64,000 bases of DNA from UBA6059 sp040219045 (GTDB taxonomy: Bacteria > Bacteroidota > Bacteroidia > Cytophagales > Cyclobacteriaceae). Location: assembly GCA_965229505.1 (NCBI GenBank), contig OZ245881.1, positions 4,402,001 through 4,466,000 of the forward strand. The letters are read 5' to 3'. Position 1 is the first letter of the stretch. Each line of letters opens with the position of its first letter. Of this stretch, positions 16,892-26,113 are shown one piece after another. The notes below the pieces were generated by a model. That model saw nothing but the letters and a program-made list of their open reading frames with translations. It had not been told where the DNA came from and did not search any database. Made by a program: the position numbers and the translations under genes.

Positions 16892-17872
16892 ATGCAGCGC
16901 CATTTTATATCCATCAATGAACCTATCGCTGATTTTAAGTGGCAAAAACTGTTCTTCGAGAGGTGGCCCGCTTATCAGGAATGGCTGAATTCGTCGGGAG
17001 AAGTACCCAGTGTAGAAATAGCTCAGGCCGCTCTTAGCAAGTATATGCCTGAAATGGTTGAACTACATGAGCAACTATGCCGATTGGCTCAGGCCGATGA
17101 TGATGCTATAAGTTTCCTTACCGGATTTCAGCCTCCCGCTTACTCCAGCGCTTGTTCTCAGGTAGTTTCTACTCAGCACAACGTACAGTTGATTCGCAAC
17201 TATGACTATCACGTGGGTCTTTTTGAAGGTACATTATTGATGACGCGCTGGCATGGAAAGAAGGTCATCGCCAACAGCGATTGTTTGCTTGGTGTATTGG
17301 ATGGAATGAATGAAGATGGGTTGGCTATTTCACTGACGTTTGGAGGACGAAGTGTAGTCGGGTATGGATTCGGCATTCCGTTCATTTTGCGCTACATCCT
17401 CGAGTTCTGTAGTACTGTAGAGCAAGCGGTAGCTGTCCTCCTTAGAGTACCCTCTCATATGTCTTATAATGTAACAGTGGCCGATCGGAGGGGATTGATC
17501 AAGACAATACAAGTAGCTCCTGACAAAGCTCCTGTAGTGACCAGTGTGCCACTAGCTACCAATCACCAGGGACCGATTGAGTGGGCAGAAAATGGAAACC
17601 TGAATAAGACGGCTGAGCGCGCCTCCTATTTAGAAAATTTGCTACTGCGTGGAATAAGCGGCCCAACTTTGACCAAGGCATTTCTAGGACCTCCACTTTA
17701 CAACAATCAGTTCTCTGAAGGTTTCGGAACATTGTATACAGCAGTCTACTCACCGATAGAAGGTAGGGTAGAGTTACATTGGCCGGAGGATTCTATGGTG
17801 CAGACTTTCAGGTCATTCACTGAAGAAAAAAAACTTATAATATATAATCAAAATGAAGCCTCTGTAGTATGA
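16892..17872 (+). CDS. C45-family Ntn-hydrolase (acyl-CoA:6-APA acyltransferase / Tan type)
   Basis: A 326-residue protein of the autoproteolytic Ntn-hydrolase family C45. The expected nucleophile is Cys88 in YSSACSQVV: self-cleavage before this Cys would leave ~87- and ~239-residue chains. Downstream NYDYHVGLFEG, LGVLDGMNEDGLAISLTFGG and ATNHQGPIEW match the family core. Members form or hydrolyse amide bonds (penicillin acyltransferase; insect Tan, which cleaves N-beta-alanyl amines). TTG at 16883 is an alternative start; ATG 16892 is preferred. The dehydrogenase follows 13 bases after its stop. Confidence 0.85.
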   Translation: MQRHFISINEPIADFKWQKLFFERWPAYQEWLNSSGEVPSVEIAQAALSKYMPEMVELHEQLCRLAQADDDAISFLTGFQPPAYSSACSQVVSTQHNVQLIRNYDYHVGLFEGTLLMTRWHGKKVIANSDCLLGVLDGMNEDGLAISLTFGGRSVVGYGFGIPFILRYILEFCSTVEQAVAVLLRVPSHMSYNVTVADRRGLIKTIQVAPDKAPVVTSVPLATNHQGPIEWAENGNLNKTAERASYLENLLLRGISGPTLTKAFLGPPLYNNQFSEGFGTLYTAVYSPIEGRVELHWPEDSMVQTFRSFTEEKKLIIYNQNEASVV

Positions 17873-17885
17873 GGTACTGACTAGT

Positions 17886-19241
17886 ATGGAATTTAAAAGC
17901 ATCAACCCCTACAATGGCCAGGAAATTGGCCGATACAAGGCTCAGACAGAAGCCGAAACAGCATCAATGCTGGCAAAAGCAAAGGAGACATTTAGTACCT
18001 GGAGAGCGGTACCTCTTTCTGAGCGAGCTAAATTGATGGCAAAGGCCGGACAGGTGCTCAGGGACAATGTAGAGGAATACGCGAAGATGATCACGCTTGA
18101 GATGGGCAAGCCGATCTCAGAATCAAGAGCTGAAGTAAATAAATGCGCGTGGGTTTGCGACTATTATGCGGATCATGCTGCCGAGTTTTTAGCAGACGAT
18201 ATTATCGAGACCGATGCGCAAAAGAGCTTCGTGAAGCACGAGCCAATGGGGTGTGTCCTGGCCATTATGCCCTGGAACTTTCCGTTTTGGCAGGTTTTTA
18301 GATTTGCTGCACCTACATTGACCGCCGGCAATACCGGTATGCTGAAGCACGCACCAAACGTATTTGGCTGTGCTGAACAGATCGAAGGAGTTTTCAAAAA
18401 GGCTGGATTCCCTGAGGGTGTTTTTCAAAATCTCATCGTTCATCATGATCAGACAGAAAGCATAATTGCTCATGATGCGATCAAGGCGGTAACGCTTACT
18501 GGAAGCGAAAGAGCTGGTTCGTCTGTGGCAGAATTAGCAGGTAAGTATATCAAGAAATCATTGCTCGAATTGGGTGGAAACAATGCATTCATCGTTTGGG
18601 AGGATGCAGATATAGACCAGGCTGTACAAACGGCCATCACGGCGAGAATGCTTAACTGTGGCCAGAGCTGTATTGCGGCTAAGAGGTTCATATTGGTCGG
18701 AGGAGTCTACGACGAGTTCGTTTCTAAATTTACGGAAGCTGTGCGGGCATTACCATCAGGTGATACTATGGATGACACCACCAAAGTTGGGCCATTAGCG
18801 CGAAAAGATCTTGCTGATCAACTGCAAACCCAGGTACAGAAGTCGATAGCGGCTGGCGCTGAATTGCTGTGCGGAGGAAATCAAACGGAATGCTACCATG
18901 AACCTACGGTGCTAGGCAATGTGACCCCTGGTATGCCAGCATTTGACGAAGAGACCTTTGGTCCACTGGCGGCAATGATACGAGCAAAAGACATAGAAGA
19001 AGCCTTTGAGCTATCTGAAATGTCCAAATACGGATTGGGAGTGACGGTGTGTACGACCAATATTGAGAAAGCACTGGATATGTCTCACCATGTGAGTGAT
19101 GGCGCTTACTTTATTAATGAGTTAGTCAAGTCAGACCCCCGTCTACCCTTTGGAGGTACCAAGCGATCAGGCTATGGACGAGAATTAGCTAAAGACGGTA
19201 TGATGGAGTTTTTGAATCACAAGACGATCTATGTGAAGTAA
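17886..19241 (+). CDS. NAD(P)-dependent aldehyde dehydrogenase, succinate-semialdehyde dehydrogenase type
   Basis: A 451-residue ALDH of the short GabD/Sad class (E. coli GabD is ~480). Catalytic Cys262 lies in NCGQSCIAAKRF and general base Glu228 in LLELGGNNAF; cofactor-side motifs PWNFPFWQ and TGSERAG, and EETFGPLA, are intact. It should oxidise an omega-semialdehyde such as succinate semialdehyde to the acid. It pairs functionally with the class III aminotransferase at the head of the cluster. The GSER variant at the nucleotide site does not distinguish NAD from NADP by eye. Confidence 0.9.
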   Translation: MEFKSINPYNGQEIGRYKAQTEAETASMLAKAKETFSTWRAVPLSERAKLMAKAGQVLRDNVEEYAKMITLEMGKPISESRAEVNKCAWVCDYYADHAAEFLADDIIETDAQKSFVKHEPMGCVLAIMPWNFPFWQVFRFAAPTLTAGNTGMLKHAPNVFGCAEQIEGVFKKAGFPEGVFQNLIVHHDQTESIIAHDAIKAVTLTGSERAGSSVAELAGKYIKKSLLELGGNNAFIVWEDADIDQAVQTAITARMLNCGQSCIAAKRFILVGGVYDEFVSKFTEAVRALPSGDTMDDTTKVGPLARKDLADQLQTQVQKSIAAGAELLCGGNQTECYHEPTVLGNVTPGMPAFDEETFGPLAAMIRAKDIEEAFELSEMSKYGLGVTVCTTNIEKALDMSHHVSDGAYFINELVKSDPRLPFGGTKRSGYGRELAKDGMMEFLNHKTIYVK

Positions 19242-19242
19242 G

Positions 19243-19303
19243 GGTTTGATTTCATTTAGTCAAACCGCTTGCATGAAACTCAAGCTATGTTGAGACATAG
19301 CTT
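19243..19303 (+). terminator. Two stem-loops after the aldehyde dehydrogenase
   Basis: GGTTTGA (19243-19249) pairs with TCAAACC (19260-19266), and AAGCTATG (19282-19289) pairs with CATAGCTT (19296-19303) around a six-base loop. Neither has a clear T run, so they are weak terminators or RNA-stability elements at the end of the cluster. Confidence 0.35.
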
Positions 19304-19380
19304 TGCTACCGCAATGGCGGACTAGACATTGATATGCGTCTGACGATGACTTGAGGTAGGTACAGATTCCTGAGAGGGCA

Positions 19381-19388
19381 TACCTTTG
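19381..19388 (+). promoter_or_regulatory. Candidate Bacteroidota -7 element upstream of the HEPN gene
   Basis: TACCTTTG matches the TAnnTTTG -7 consensus exactly. The nearest upstream TTG (19351-19353) is 27 bases away, longer than the usual 17-23, so support is weak. Confidence 0.2.
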
Positions 19389-19474
19389 GAAAAACGGCTG
19401 AACGACAAATCCGTGTTCCTAAACTATGGATTTGATCAAGTGAAAAATCACTAAATTAGGAATGGATATAACCG

Positions 19475-19502
19475 TAGTATGCGCATAACGGTGAGCATAC
19501 TA
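19475..19502 (+). promoter_or_regulatory. Inverted repeat just before the HEPN gene
   Basis: TAGTATGC (19475-19482) and GCATACTA (19495-19502) are perfect 8-base arms around 12 bases. The flanking AACC (19470-19473) and GGTT (19503-19506) extend pairing past one bulged G. It ends 32 bases before the ATG at 19535 and overlaps the TTG at 19505. It could be an operator or an RNA hairpin covering the ribosome site. Confidence 0.45.
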
Positions 19503-19534
19503 GGTTGTTGCAGGGAATAAAGGATATCGAGAAT

Positions 19535-20923
19535 ATGCTAGAGAATAAAGCCATTGAAAAAGTTTATGATTTAATTGAAACTATAAAATCCAATTGGGCT
19601 GATTTCAATGACTTTCAGGCAAATGAGGCTAATAACATTCAAGACTTGGTAATTGAAATTGAGGGGAAAGTTCAAAAATATGATCAAGGTATTACTAGCC
19701 TACAAACTTCTCAATTACTCAAACTCAAATCAGAATTGTTCTTCATAGGAAGTAATAATTATTTTGAAAGATTAGGTAAAAAGTATAAAATTCTTCCTGA
19801 AACTCTTGCTTCATTAAGTGATGAATTTTCCATTGAAAATCAGGAGTGCCTCAACTCCTTGATGGATTTAATAAGGCATATTCTTATTAAAGAAAACCCA
19901 GAAGATTTAAATAACAAAAGAGCAATTGAAATTGCGTCAATCTTCATTAACGACCTCCAGAAAATTCCTCCTAACTGGAAGATTAAGCTTTGGTCTACTG
20001 GTTTATGGTTATCCAAAAAACAAATCACTGTCGACAAATCATTTAAGGTTAGAAAACCAAAAGATCAAGACTATTGCTATACGAAGAGTGTTCTTAGAAC
20101 AGCGGTTGCAGACCATGATCGTAAAATGTGTGGAGCAATAATAGAAATAACCATTAGCCAAAAAAACCAACATGATATCGATGAATATCTAAAAAAATTA
20201 GTCCGTGCTCTTCGACTTTTCGAACTTGGAAGTGTTGAATTCACAACCCGAAAGTTTGAGGTAAACTCCCTGCTCTCAAGATTTAACTTAGTTGGATTTT
20301 CGGAGCGAAATCAGAACACTAAGGCCAATTATTTTAAATATGAGATTACTGATGCAAAGGCAGCTAACCTAAAAGAGTTTTTGAATTTTACTTTGAATTT
20401 TCTCCCTAACAGTAACTGGCAAAAAGAGGAGTTTGGAAAAGTAACACCTATTTTTATAGCAATTGACCGTTATAACGAAGCGATTACTGCAAAGAATAGT
20501 TTTGAATCTTTAATTACAAACGTAATTACTTGTTTGGAGGCGTTGTTTCTAAAATCTAATGAACGTTCAGAATTAAGTCATAAACTTTCTCAACGAGTTG
20601 CAAAAGTTTTACAATGCTTTGAATTTCCATCAATCAAAGTGTATTCTCGCTTAAAAAGAGCATATGATATTAGAAGTACATTCATTCATGGTGCTTATTT
20701 GGAACCTGACAAAAAGAAAGATTTTACTGAATTGCACAAGGAGATTTCTGAGTATGCTAGACTTAGCCTTATTGTTTTCATAGGAATGATAGAGAAATAT
20801 GATAAGGATGATTTCTTAAAGAAGATTGACAATGCAGTTTTAGATAGCGAGGCTAACAAAAAATTGATCAAAGAGATTAAGGAAAACGAAATTGTTAAAA
20901 TAACTCCCTACAACAAGCACTAA
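19535..20923 (+). CDS. Apea-like HEPN-domain protein, possible defence ribonuclease
   Basis: A 462-residue protein in distinctly AT-rich DNA unlike its neighbours. The N-terminal ~300 residues are charged and helical, without a recognised domain. The C-terminal ~330-450 region fits Apea-like HEPN: TCLEALFLKSN, ELSHKLSQRVAKVL, then AYDIRSTFIHG, which supplies the R-x4-H active-site motif (Arg380, His385). HEPN proteins with this motif are commonly metal-independent RNases in toxin-antitoxin, abortive-infection or RNA-processing systems. No obvious antitoxin lies beside it. ATG 19535, with AAAGGA 10 bases upstream, is preferred over the TTG at 19505. Confidence 0.7.
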   Translation: MLENKAIEKVYDLIETIKSNWADFNDFQANEANNIQDLVIEIEGKVQKYDQGITSLQTSQLLKLKSELFFIGSNNYFERLGKKYKILPETLASLSDEFSIENQECLNSLMDLIRHILIKENPEDLNNKRAIEIASIFINDLQKIPPNWKIKLWSTGLWLSKKQITVDKSFKVRKPKDQDYCYTKSVLRTAVADHDRKMCGAIIEITISQKNQHDIDEYLKKLVRALRLFELGSVEFTTRKFEVNSLLSRFNLVGFSERNQNTKANYFKYEITDAKAANLKEFLNFTLNFLPNSNWQKEEFGKVTPIFIAIDRYNEAITAKNSFESLITNVITCLEALFLKSNERSELSHKLSQRVAKVLQCFEFPSIKVYSRLKRAYDIRSTFIHGAYLEPDKKKDFTELHKEISEYARLSLIVFIGMIEKYDKDDFLKKIDNAVLDSEANKKLIKEIKENEIVKITPYNKH

Positions 20924-21303
20924 AATGATATGCGAACTGAGCAATTTGATAGGACAGTGCAAACAAGAAACCTCAATGCTTCTATCGAGTGGTGCGGATA
21001 ATCATTTTAGTTGGTCGTTGGTTAGTACATCTCCTTGACAAATATATGGGACTAACCTAATGGTATCTGGGTCGTTTTCATCCTATGATATGGCCTACTC
21101 TTTAAGAATAAGCCAATCCCGATATTACATGCTCCTCAATGAAGTTGGGCGCAGCACTCCTAAAAAAATAGACAGTACTTAGGAATTGAGCAGATAAATA
21201 GAATGCGTTAGGAAGGCACAGACCAACCGCCAATAACCCTTGGTGTAAAGGCAAGTGGATGATTCATGTCAAAAAACTATATTCACTTCCAAAATCACCT
21301 CCT
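20924..21303. other. Gene-poor spacer downstream of the HEPN gene
   Basis: 380 bases with no convincing ORF, RNA or strong hairpin on either strand. Composition shifts back toward the chromosomal norm. It may mark the right edge of the inserted AT-rich segment, but no direct repeat or integrase remnant is visible. Confidence 0.5.
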
Positions 21304-22923
21304 ATGAAAGCTATTTACCGCCTAACCCTGTCGCTATTTATTATTACCTCTTTTGGTTGTTCACCTCAAGAGACGACTCGCGGGCTTAGTTTTTTATTAT
21401 CCTTTCCGGAAGAGTTGGCCGAAGGTCCACTTACCGGTCGCATGTTTGTCTGTATTGCCAGAGATGATGAGCGCGAACCACGGCTACAAGTTGGTAGATA
21501 CGGTGTTCAGGTCTTTGGACAGGATTTCGAAAATTTATCGGCGGGTGCCCCTGTCGAAATATCCAATGAAACACTTGGGTATCCTATCGAATGGTTGAAA
21601 GATTTACCCAAAGGCACTTATTTTGTTCAGGCTGTAGTAAACAAATACACGAAGTTTGAGCGTGCTGATGGCCATACGTTATGGATGCATAATGATCAAT
21701 GGGAAGGACAAAACTGGAGACGCTCACCGGGCAATCTGTACAGCGATGTGATGAAGTTGACCATTAATCCCGCTGAAGACCGTATTATTGAACTAGTAGC
21801 GAACAATGAAATCCCTCCGATTGAGGTACCCGAGGATACAGAATGGGTGAAAAGAATAAAAATCCAAAGTGATATACTCACAGAGTTTTGGGGACAGCCC
21901 ATGTATTTGGGCGCGACCATCCTTCTTCCAAAAGGATACGAAGATAATCCTGATGCATTTTATCCCACCATATATCAACAAGGGCATTTCTCCCTGAAGC
22001 CACCGATGAGGTTTGAGGAAGATCCAGAAAACGAATTGTACCAAAGCTGGACCTCTAATGACTTTCCAAGGTTTTTAGCCGTCACCATTCAACATCCGAC
22101 TCCCTATTTTGACGATAGCTATGCGGTCAACAGTGTAAACAACGGACCCTATGGAGATGCAATACACGAAGAGCTGATTCCCAAAATAGAGCAGGAATTC
22201 AGGACGATCTCGAAATCATGGGCGCGACTTCTTACAGGCGGATCAACAGGCGGATGGGAGAGTTTTGCCTTGCAAGTGCTCTACCCTGATTTTTATGGTG
22301 GTACCTGGTCTTTTGCACCGGATCCCCTGGATTTTAGGAATGTGGAAGGCATCAACATCTATGAAGATGAGAACGCCTTTTACAAGCAGCATGAGTGGTA
22401 CAAGGTTCCCACCATCAATACAAGAAATCCAGAAACCGCGGAAGCCGTGCTGACCTCCGAACAACGAAACAGAATGGAATTGGTCAATGGAACTAAAGGC
22501 CGGTCTGGCCAGCAGTTGGACATCTGGAGCGCGGTATATGGACCTATTGGTGCCGATGGATATTTCAAACCATTGTTCAATAAGAGGACGGGCGAAATGG
22601 ATTCTACAGTTGCAGCGTACTGGAAGGAAAATTTTGATCTCAGGTACTACTTAGAGAAAAATTGGGCTGAGGTAGGTCCGAAGTTGGTGGGTAAGCTGAA
22701 CATCATTACCGGGCATATGGACAACTTCTACCTCAATCAGGGTGTATATCATATGGAAGAATTCCTGGAGAGCACCCAAAACCCATATTATGGAGGGACT
22801 GTAACCTATGGAGCCAAGCAAAAGGGGCATAGGTGGCGACCGTATTCCCAGGCAGAACTGATTTACAAGATGGCAGAACATATCGAAAAAAATCGACCAG
22901 TGGGTTCGGTGGAAATATATTGA
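21304..22923 (+). CDS. Lipoprotein with esterase-D-like alpha/beta hydrolase domain
   Basis: A 539-residue lipoprotein. The signal peptide MKAIYRLTLSLFIITSFGC ends in a lipobox Cys (FGC). After a ~170-residue beta-rich N-terminal region, the putative-esterase domain has nucleophile Ser in TGGSTGGWES, a likely acid in GHMDNFYL and catalytic His in KQKGHRWRP. It is anchored in the membrane and probably hydrolyses an ester or performs carbohydrate de-esterification; substrate unknown. The frame extends to 21259, but the ATG at 21304 begins the signal peptide. It stands alone, with long spacers on both sides. Confidence 0.85.
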   Translation: MKAIYRLTLSLFIITSFGCSPQETTRGLSFLLSFPEELAEGPLTGRMFVCIARDDEREPRLQVGRYGVQVFGQDFENLSAGAPVEISNETLGYPIEWLKDLPKGTYFVQAVVNKYTKFERADGHTLWMHNDQWEGQNWRRSPGNLYSDVMKLTINPAEDRIIELVANNEIPPIEVPEDTEWVKRIKIQSDILTEFWGQPMYLGATILLPKGYEDNPDAFYPTIYQQGHFSLKPPMRFEEDPENELYQSWTSNDFPRFLAVTIQHPTPYFDDSYAVNSVNNGPYGDAIHEELIPKIEQEFRTISKSWARLLTGGSTGGWESFALQVLYPDFYGGTWSFAPDPLDFRNVEGINIYEDENAFYKQHEWYKVPTINTRNPETAEAVLTSEQRNRMELVNGTKGRSGQQLDIWSAVYGPIGADGYFKPLFNKRTGEMDSTVAAYWKENFDLRYYLEKNWAEVGPKLVGKLNIITGHMDNFYLNQGVYHMEEFLESTQNPYYGGTVTYGAKQKGHRWRPYSQAELIYKMAEHIEKNRPVGSVEIY

Positions 22924-23204
22924 TGTTCGAAACCCAGGATGCCTTGTAGATTAGGTCTTTTAGGACACACTCATTTTATTCAGACGTTGCGTAGCTGCTT
23001 GACTTTGACAAAGACCTTCCTATGAGTACCAACAAGCAAGGCTCTATCCTTTCAGCACAGACTAATTCAGACCTTACGAATCTTAGCTTTCCAACTGTCT
23101 AATATCATATTTCTTACCAGGGTTATCTATTAACTATGAACTAAGGGATTTTGAGCAAAGTAAATATGCTTGAAGTGCCTCTCAGTTGATTAACCCAAAC
23201 GATC

Positions 23205-25055
23205 ATGGAACACTCGAAAAAACCTGTGTCCGAACTGACTATTCGCTTTGCCGGAGACTCAGGTGACGGTATGCAGTTGATTGGTAAAAAATTTTCTGAT
23301 GTGTTGGCTAGCGCCGGAATGGATCTGGTCACCTTCCCGGACTTCCCATCAGAAATCAGAGCACCGGAAGGTACGCTGTATGGTGTCAGCGCTTTTCAGG
23401 TAAGACTAGGTAGCAAAGAGATTTCGACCCACGGGGATGAGGTGGATGTCTTAGTCGCTATGAATGCGTCATCACTGAAAGTGAATCTCGACCAACTCAA
23501 GAAAGGAGGCATAATCATTGCTAATGCGAATGGTTTTGACAGTAGAAACCTAAAGTTGGCTGAATATGTCGTGAGCCCCTTGGAGGACACTTCATTGAAG
23601 GAGTATCATGTGCTATCGGTTTCCATGAACGACACCATACGCACAGCACAAAAGGAGCTCGGCTATTCCCCAAAAGCGCTGAAAAAATCAAAAAACTTCT
23701 TTGCATTGGGTATTCTTTTTTGGCTGGTGGATCATCCTTTGGGACAACTTGAAAGATGGATTGATCAAAAATTCGCTAAGGATCCGGAGACAGTGACAAT
23801 TAACAAGCGATCATTGGCATTGGGTAACCAGTATGGAGAACAGCAGGATGTCGTGACAAGCCAATTTACCCTCCAGGGTAGATCGTTTGGTAAGGGTTAC
23901 TACCGCAATATCACTGGCAATCATGCTGTGGCTATAGGGCTGGTGGCAGCAGCCGAGCAGGCGAAAAGGCCGCTATTCCTCGGTTCTTATCCAATCACGC
24001 CAGCGACAGAAATACTGCAGTACATTTCGAGTTATAAGCGATTTGGCATCAAGCATATGCAGGCAGAGGACGAAATCGCCGGGATTACAAGTGCTATCGG
24101 TGCTGCGTATGGCGGTAGCCTCGCGGTGACCACCACTTCTGGCCCGGGCTTGTCATTGAAGGCTGAGGCGATGGGTTTGGCCGTGATGCTCGAGCTACCG
24201 CTCATTATAGTCGATGTGATGCGGGCTGGCCCAAGTACTGGGATGCCTACAAAGCCAGAGCAATCTGATCTATACCAGGCGATGTTCGGTAGGCACGGCG
24301 AGGCACCTATGCCGATTGTCGCAGCTAGTACGCCCGCCGATTGTTTTGAGATGACGCTGGAGGCTGCAAGACTGGCTGTGAAGTACATGACGCCAGTACT
24401 ATTGCTTACGGACGGCTATTTGGCACAGAGCTCCGCACCCTGGAAGATACCCAGGCAAGAGGACCTACCGGAATTAGCCATCGATGCTGACATTCCTGAT
24501 AAGGATAACTTCCAACCTTATGATAGGAATCCCGAGACCCTGGCTCGCCCATGGGTATCACCGGGAATGAAAGACTTAGAACACAGAATCGGCGGATTGG
24601 AGAAAGAAGCGGGCTCTGGCAAGGTAAGCTACGATGCGAAAAACCATCAACGCATGACAGAGCTTAGAGCAGATAAGGTCAATGGCATTGCCAATGATAT
24701 AGCTGATGCCACGGTAACCGGACCTTCTTCTGGTCCATTGCTGATCGTAGGGTGGGGCAGCACGCATGGTGCCATCAGCACCGCACAGCATCGCCTTGCA
24801 GACGAGGGGCTGGAAGTAGCTCATTGTCACCTGCGACATCTCAACCCGCTACCTACCAATCTCAATGAGGTATTCTCCAATTATGATCAAATCCTACTGC
24901 CCGAAATGAATATGGGACAGCTGCAAATGCTGCTACAGGCGAGGTATATGAGGGAGATCATTGGCTACCACAAAGTGCAGGGGCAGCCTTTCAAAGCAGT
25001 GGAGATTGTTGAGAAGGTTAAAGAAATTCTGGTAAGTAAAGAGGTAGTGCTATGA
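23205..25055 (+). CDS. korA: 2-oxoacid:ferredoxin oxidoreductase, fused gamma-alpha subunit
   Basis: A 616-residue subunit with the gamma domain at the N-terminus (~10-190, FAGDSGDGMQLIGK) and the alpha pyrimidine-binding domain (~225-430, GSYPITPATEIL and TTTSGPGLSLKAE, RAGPSTGMPTKPEQ), then the C-terminal transketolase-like part. With KorB it oxidatively decarboxylates 2-oxoglutarate (or a related 2-oxoacid) to acyl-CoA while reducing ferredoxin. The two-gene KorAB form without delta subunit is common in Bacteroidota. The beta gene overlaps its stop by four bases. Substrate choice between 2-oxoglutarate and others is by family habit only. Confidence 0.92.
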   Translation: MEHSKKPVSELTIRFAGDSGDGMQLIGKKFSDVLASAGMDLVTFPDFPSEIRAPEGTLYGVSAFQVRLGSKEISTHGDEVDVLVAMNASSLKVNLDQLKKGGIIIANANGFDSRNLKLAEYVVSPLEDTSLKEYHVLSVSMNDTIRTAQKELGYSPKALKKSKNFFALGILFWLVDHPLGQLERWIDQKFAKDPETVTINKRSLALGNQYGEQQDVVTSQFTLQGRSFGKGYYRNITGNHAVAIGLVAAAEQAKRPLFLGSYPITPATEILQYISSYKRFGIKHMQAEDEIAGITSAIGAAYGGSLAVTTTSGPGLSLKAEAMGLAVMLELPLIIVDVMRAGPSTGMPTKPEQSDLYQAMFGRHGEAPMPIVAASTPADCFEMTLEAARLAVKYMTPVLLLTDGYLAQSSAPWKIPRQEDLPELAIDADIPDKDNFQPYDRNPETLARPWVSPGMKDLEHRIGGLEKEAGSGKVSYDAKNHQRMTELRADKVNGIANDIADATVTGPSSGPLLIVGWGSTHGAISTAQHRLADEGLEVAHCHLRHLNPLPTNLNEVFSNYDQILLPEMNMGQLQMLLQARYMREIIGYHKVQGQPFKAVEIVEKVKEILVSKEVVL

Positions 25056-26086
25056 AAACGACACAAGAGCAAGGACACCTGGGAGCTGAGCATGTATTGA
25101 CAGCTAAAGATTTCAAACCTAAGAATGATGTGCGATGGTGCTCCGGCTGTGGAGCCTATGGAGTGTTGCACCCCGTGCAAAAGTTCATGCCTGACCTGGG
25201 AGTACCCAAAGAGAAAATTGCATTCGTCTCGGGCATTGGCTGCTCAGGAAGGTTTCCCTACTATATGGAGACCTATGGTTTTCATGGAATCCATGGTAGA
25301 CCGATAGCCATCGCCTCCGGGCTCAAAGTGGCAAGACCAGACCTATCAGTTTGGGTGGTCACCGGTGACGGAGATTGCATGAGCATCGGTGGCAACCATT
25401 TTATTCATGGCTGCCGTCGCAATGTTGACCTCAACGTATTGATGTTCAACAACGAGATTTACAGTCTAACGAAAGGGCAGTACTCACCGACTTCAAGAAA
25501 GGGACAGGTGACCAAGTCTTCTCCTTTTGGTTCGCTGGAAGATCCATTTGACCCGGTGAAGATGGCGATCACTAGTGGAGCTACTTTTGTCGCCAGAGGT
25601 TATGACAAGGATCGGAATCACATCCAAATGCTGATAGAGCGAGCTGCACGCCACCACGGCTTTTCTTTTGTTGAGCTATACACCAATTGTCTCATTTTCA
25701 ATGATGCTGCCTTTGATGACTACACCAGAAAGGACGTCCGTGATGATCGGACAGTCAACCTTGTTCATGGCCAACCGCTTGTTTTTGGAAAGGAGCATGA
25801 TCGGGGAATAAGGCTTGATGGCTTTAAGCCGGTAGTTGTCGATTTGAATAACGGCCATAGCATCGATGACTTAGTGGTGCACGATGAAAAGGACAGCACG
25901 TTAGCGTATATCCTGGCTGGTATGGCCGATAATCCTGAGCTACCGAGACCTGTGGGCGTATTTCTGTGCCTTGATAAGAATACCTACGAGGATAATGTGA
26001 TGAACCAGATCAATCACGAGAAAGAGGTGCATGGTGAGGGTACGCTTGAGCAGCTGTTGATGGGTGAGGAGTATTGGGAGCAGTAG
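25052..26086 (+). CDS. korB: 2-oxoacid:ferredoxin oxidoreductase, beta subunit
   Basis: A 344-residue thiamine-diphosphate subunit. The cofactor motif is GDGDCMSIGGNHF...NVLMFNN, and the 4Fe-4S ligands are Cys in WCSGCGAYG, GIGCSG and a later Cys (TNCLIFND). It transfers electrons from the TPP intermediate through its cluster to ferredoxin. It starts inside the last codons of korA (ATGA overlap), so the subunits are made in equal amounts. The gene order and length match KorB of other Bacteroidota. Confidence 0.93.
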   Translation: MKTTQEQGHLGAEHVLTAKDFKPKNDVRWCSGCGAYGVLHPVQKFMPDLGVPKEKIAFVSGIGCSGRFPYYMETYGFHGIHGRPIAIASGLKVARPDLSVWVVTGDGDCMSIGGNHFIHGCRRNVDLNVLMFNNEIYSLTKGQYSPTSRKGQVTKSSPFGSLEDPFDPVKMAITSGATFVARGYDKDRNHIQMLIERAARHHGFSFVELYTNCLIFNDAAFDDYTRKDVRDDRTVNLVHGQPLVFGKEHDRGIRLDGFKPVVVDLNNGHSIDDLVVHDEKDSTLAYILAGMADNPELPRPVGVFLCLDKNTYEDNVMNQINHEKEVHGEGTLEQLLMGEEYWEQ

Positions 26087-26113
26087 GTTACTGTGATGGA
26101 CTGATGACTTTTC

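Noticed and set aside
19470..19506. Possible integron attC site before the HEPN gene
   Set aside because: The bulged hairpin recalls attC, but the ends do not fit RYYYAAC and GTTRRRY, and no integrase or cassette array is near.
23149..23172. TTTTG and TATGCTTG as a promoter for korA
   Set aside because: The -7 has one mismatch and the gap is 11 bases, far below the 17-23 norm.
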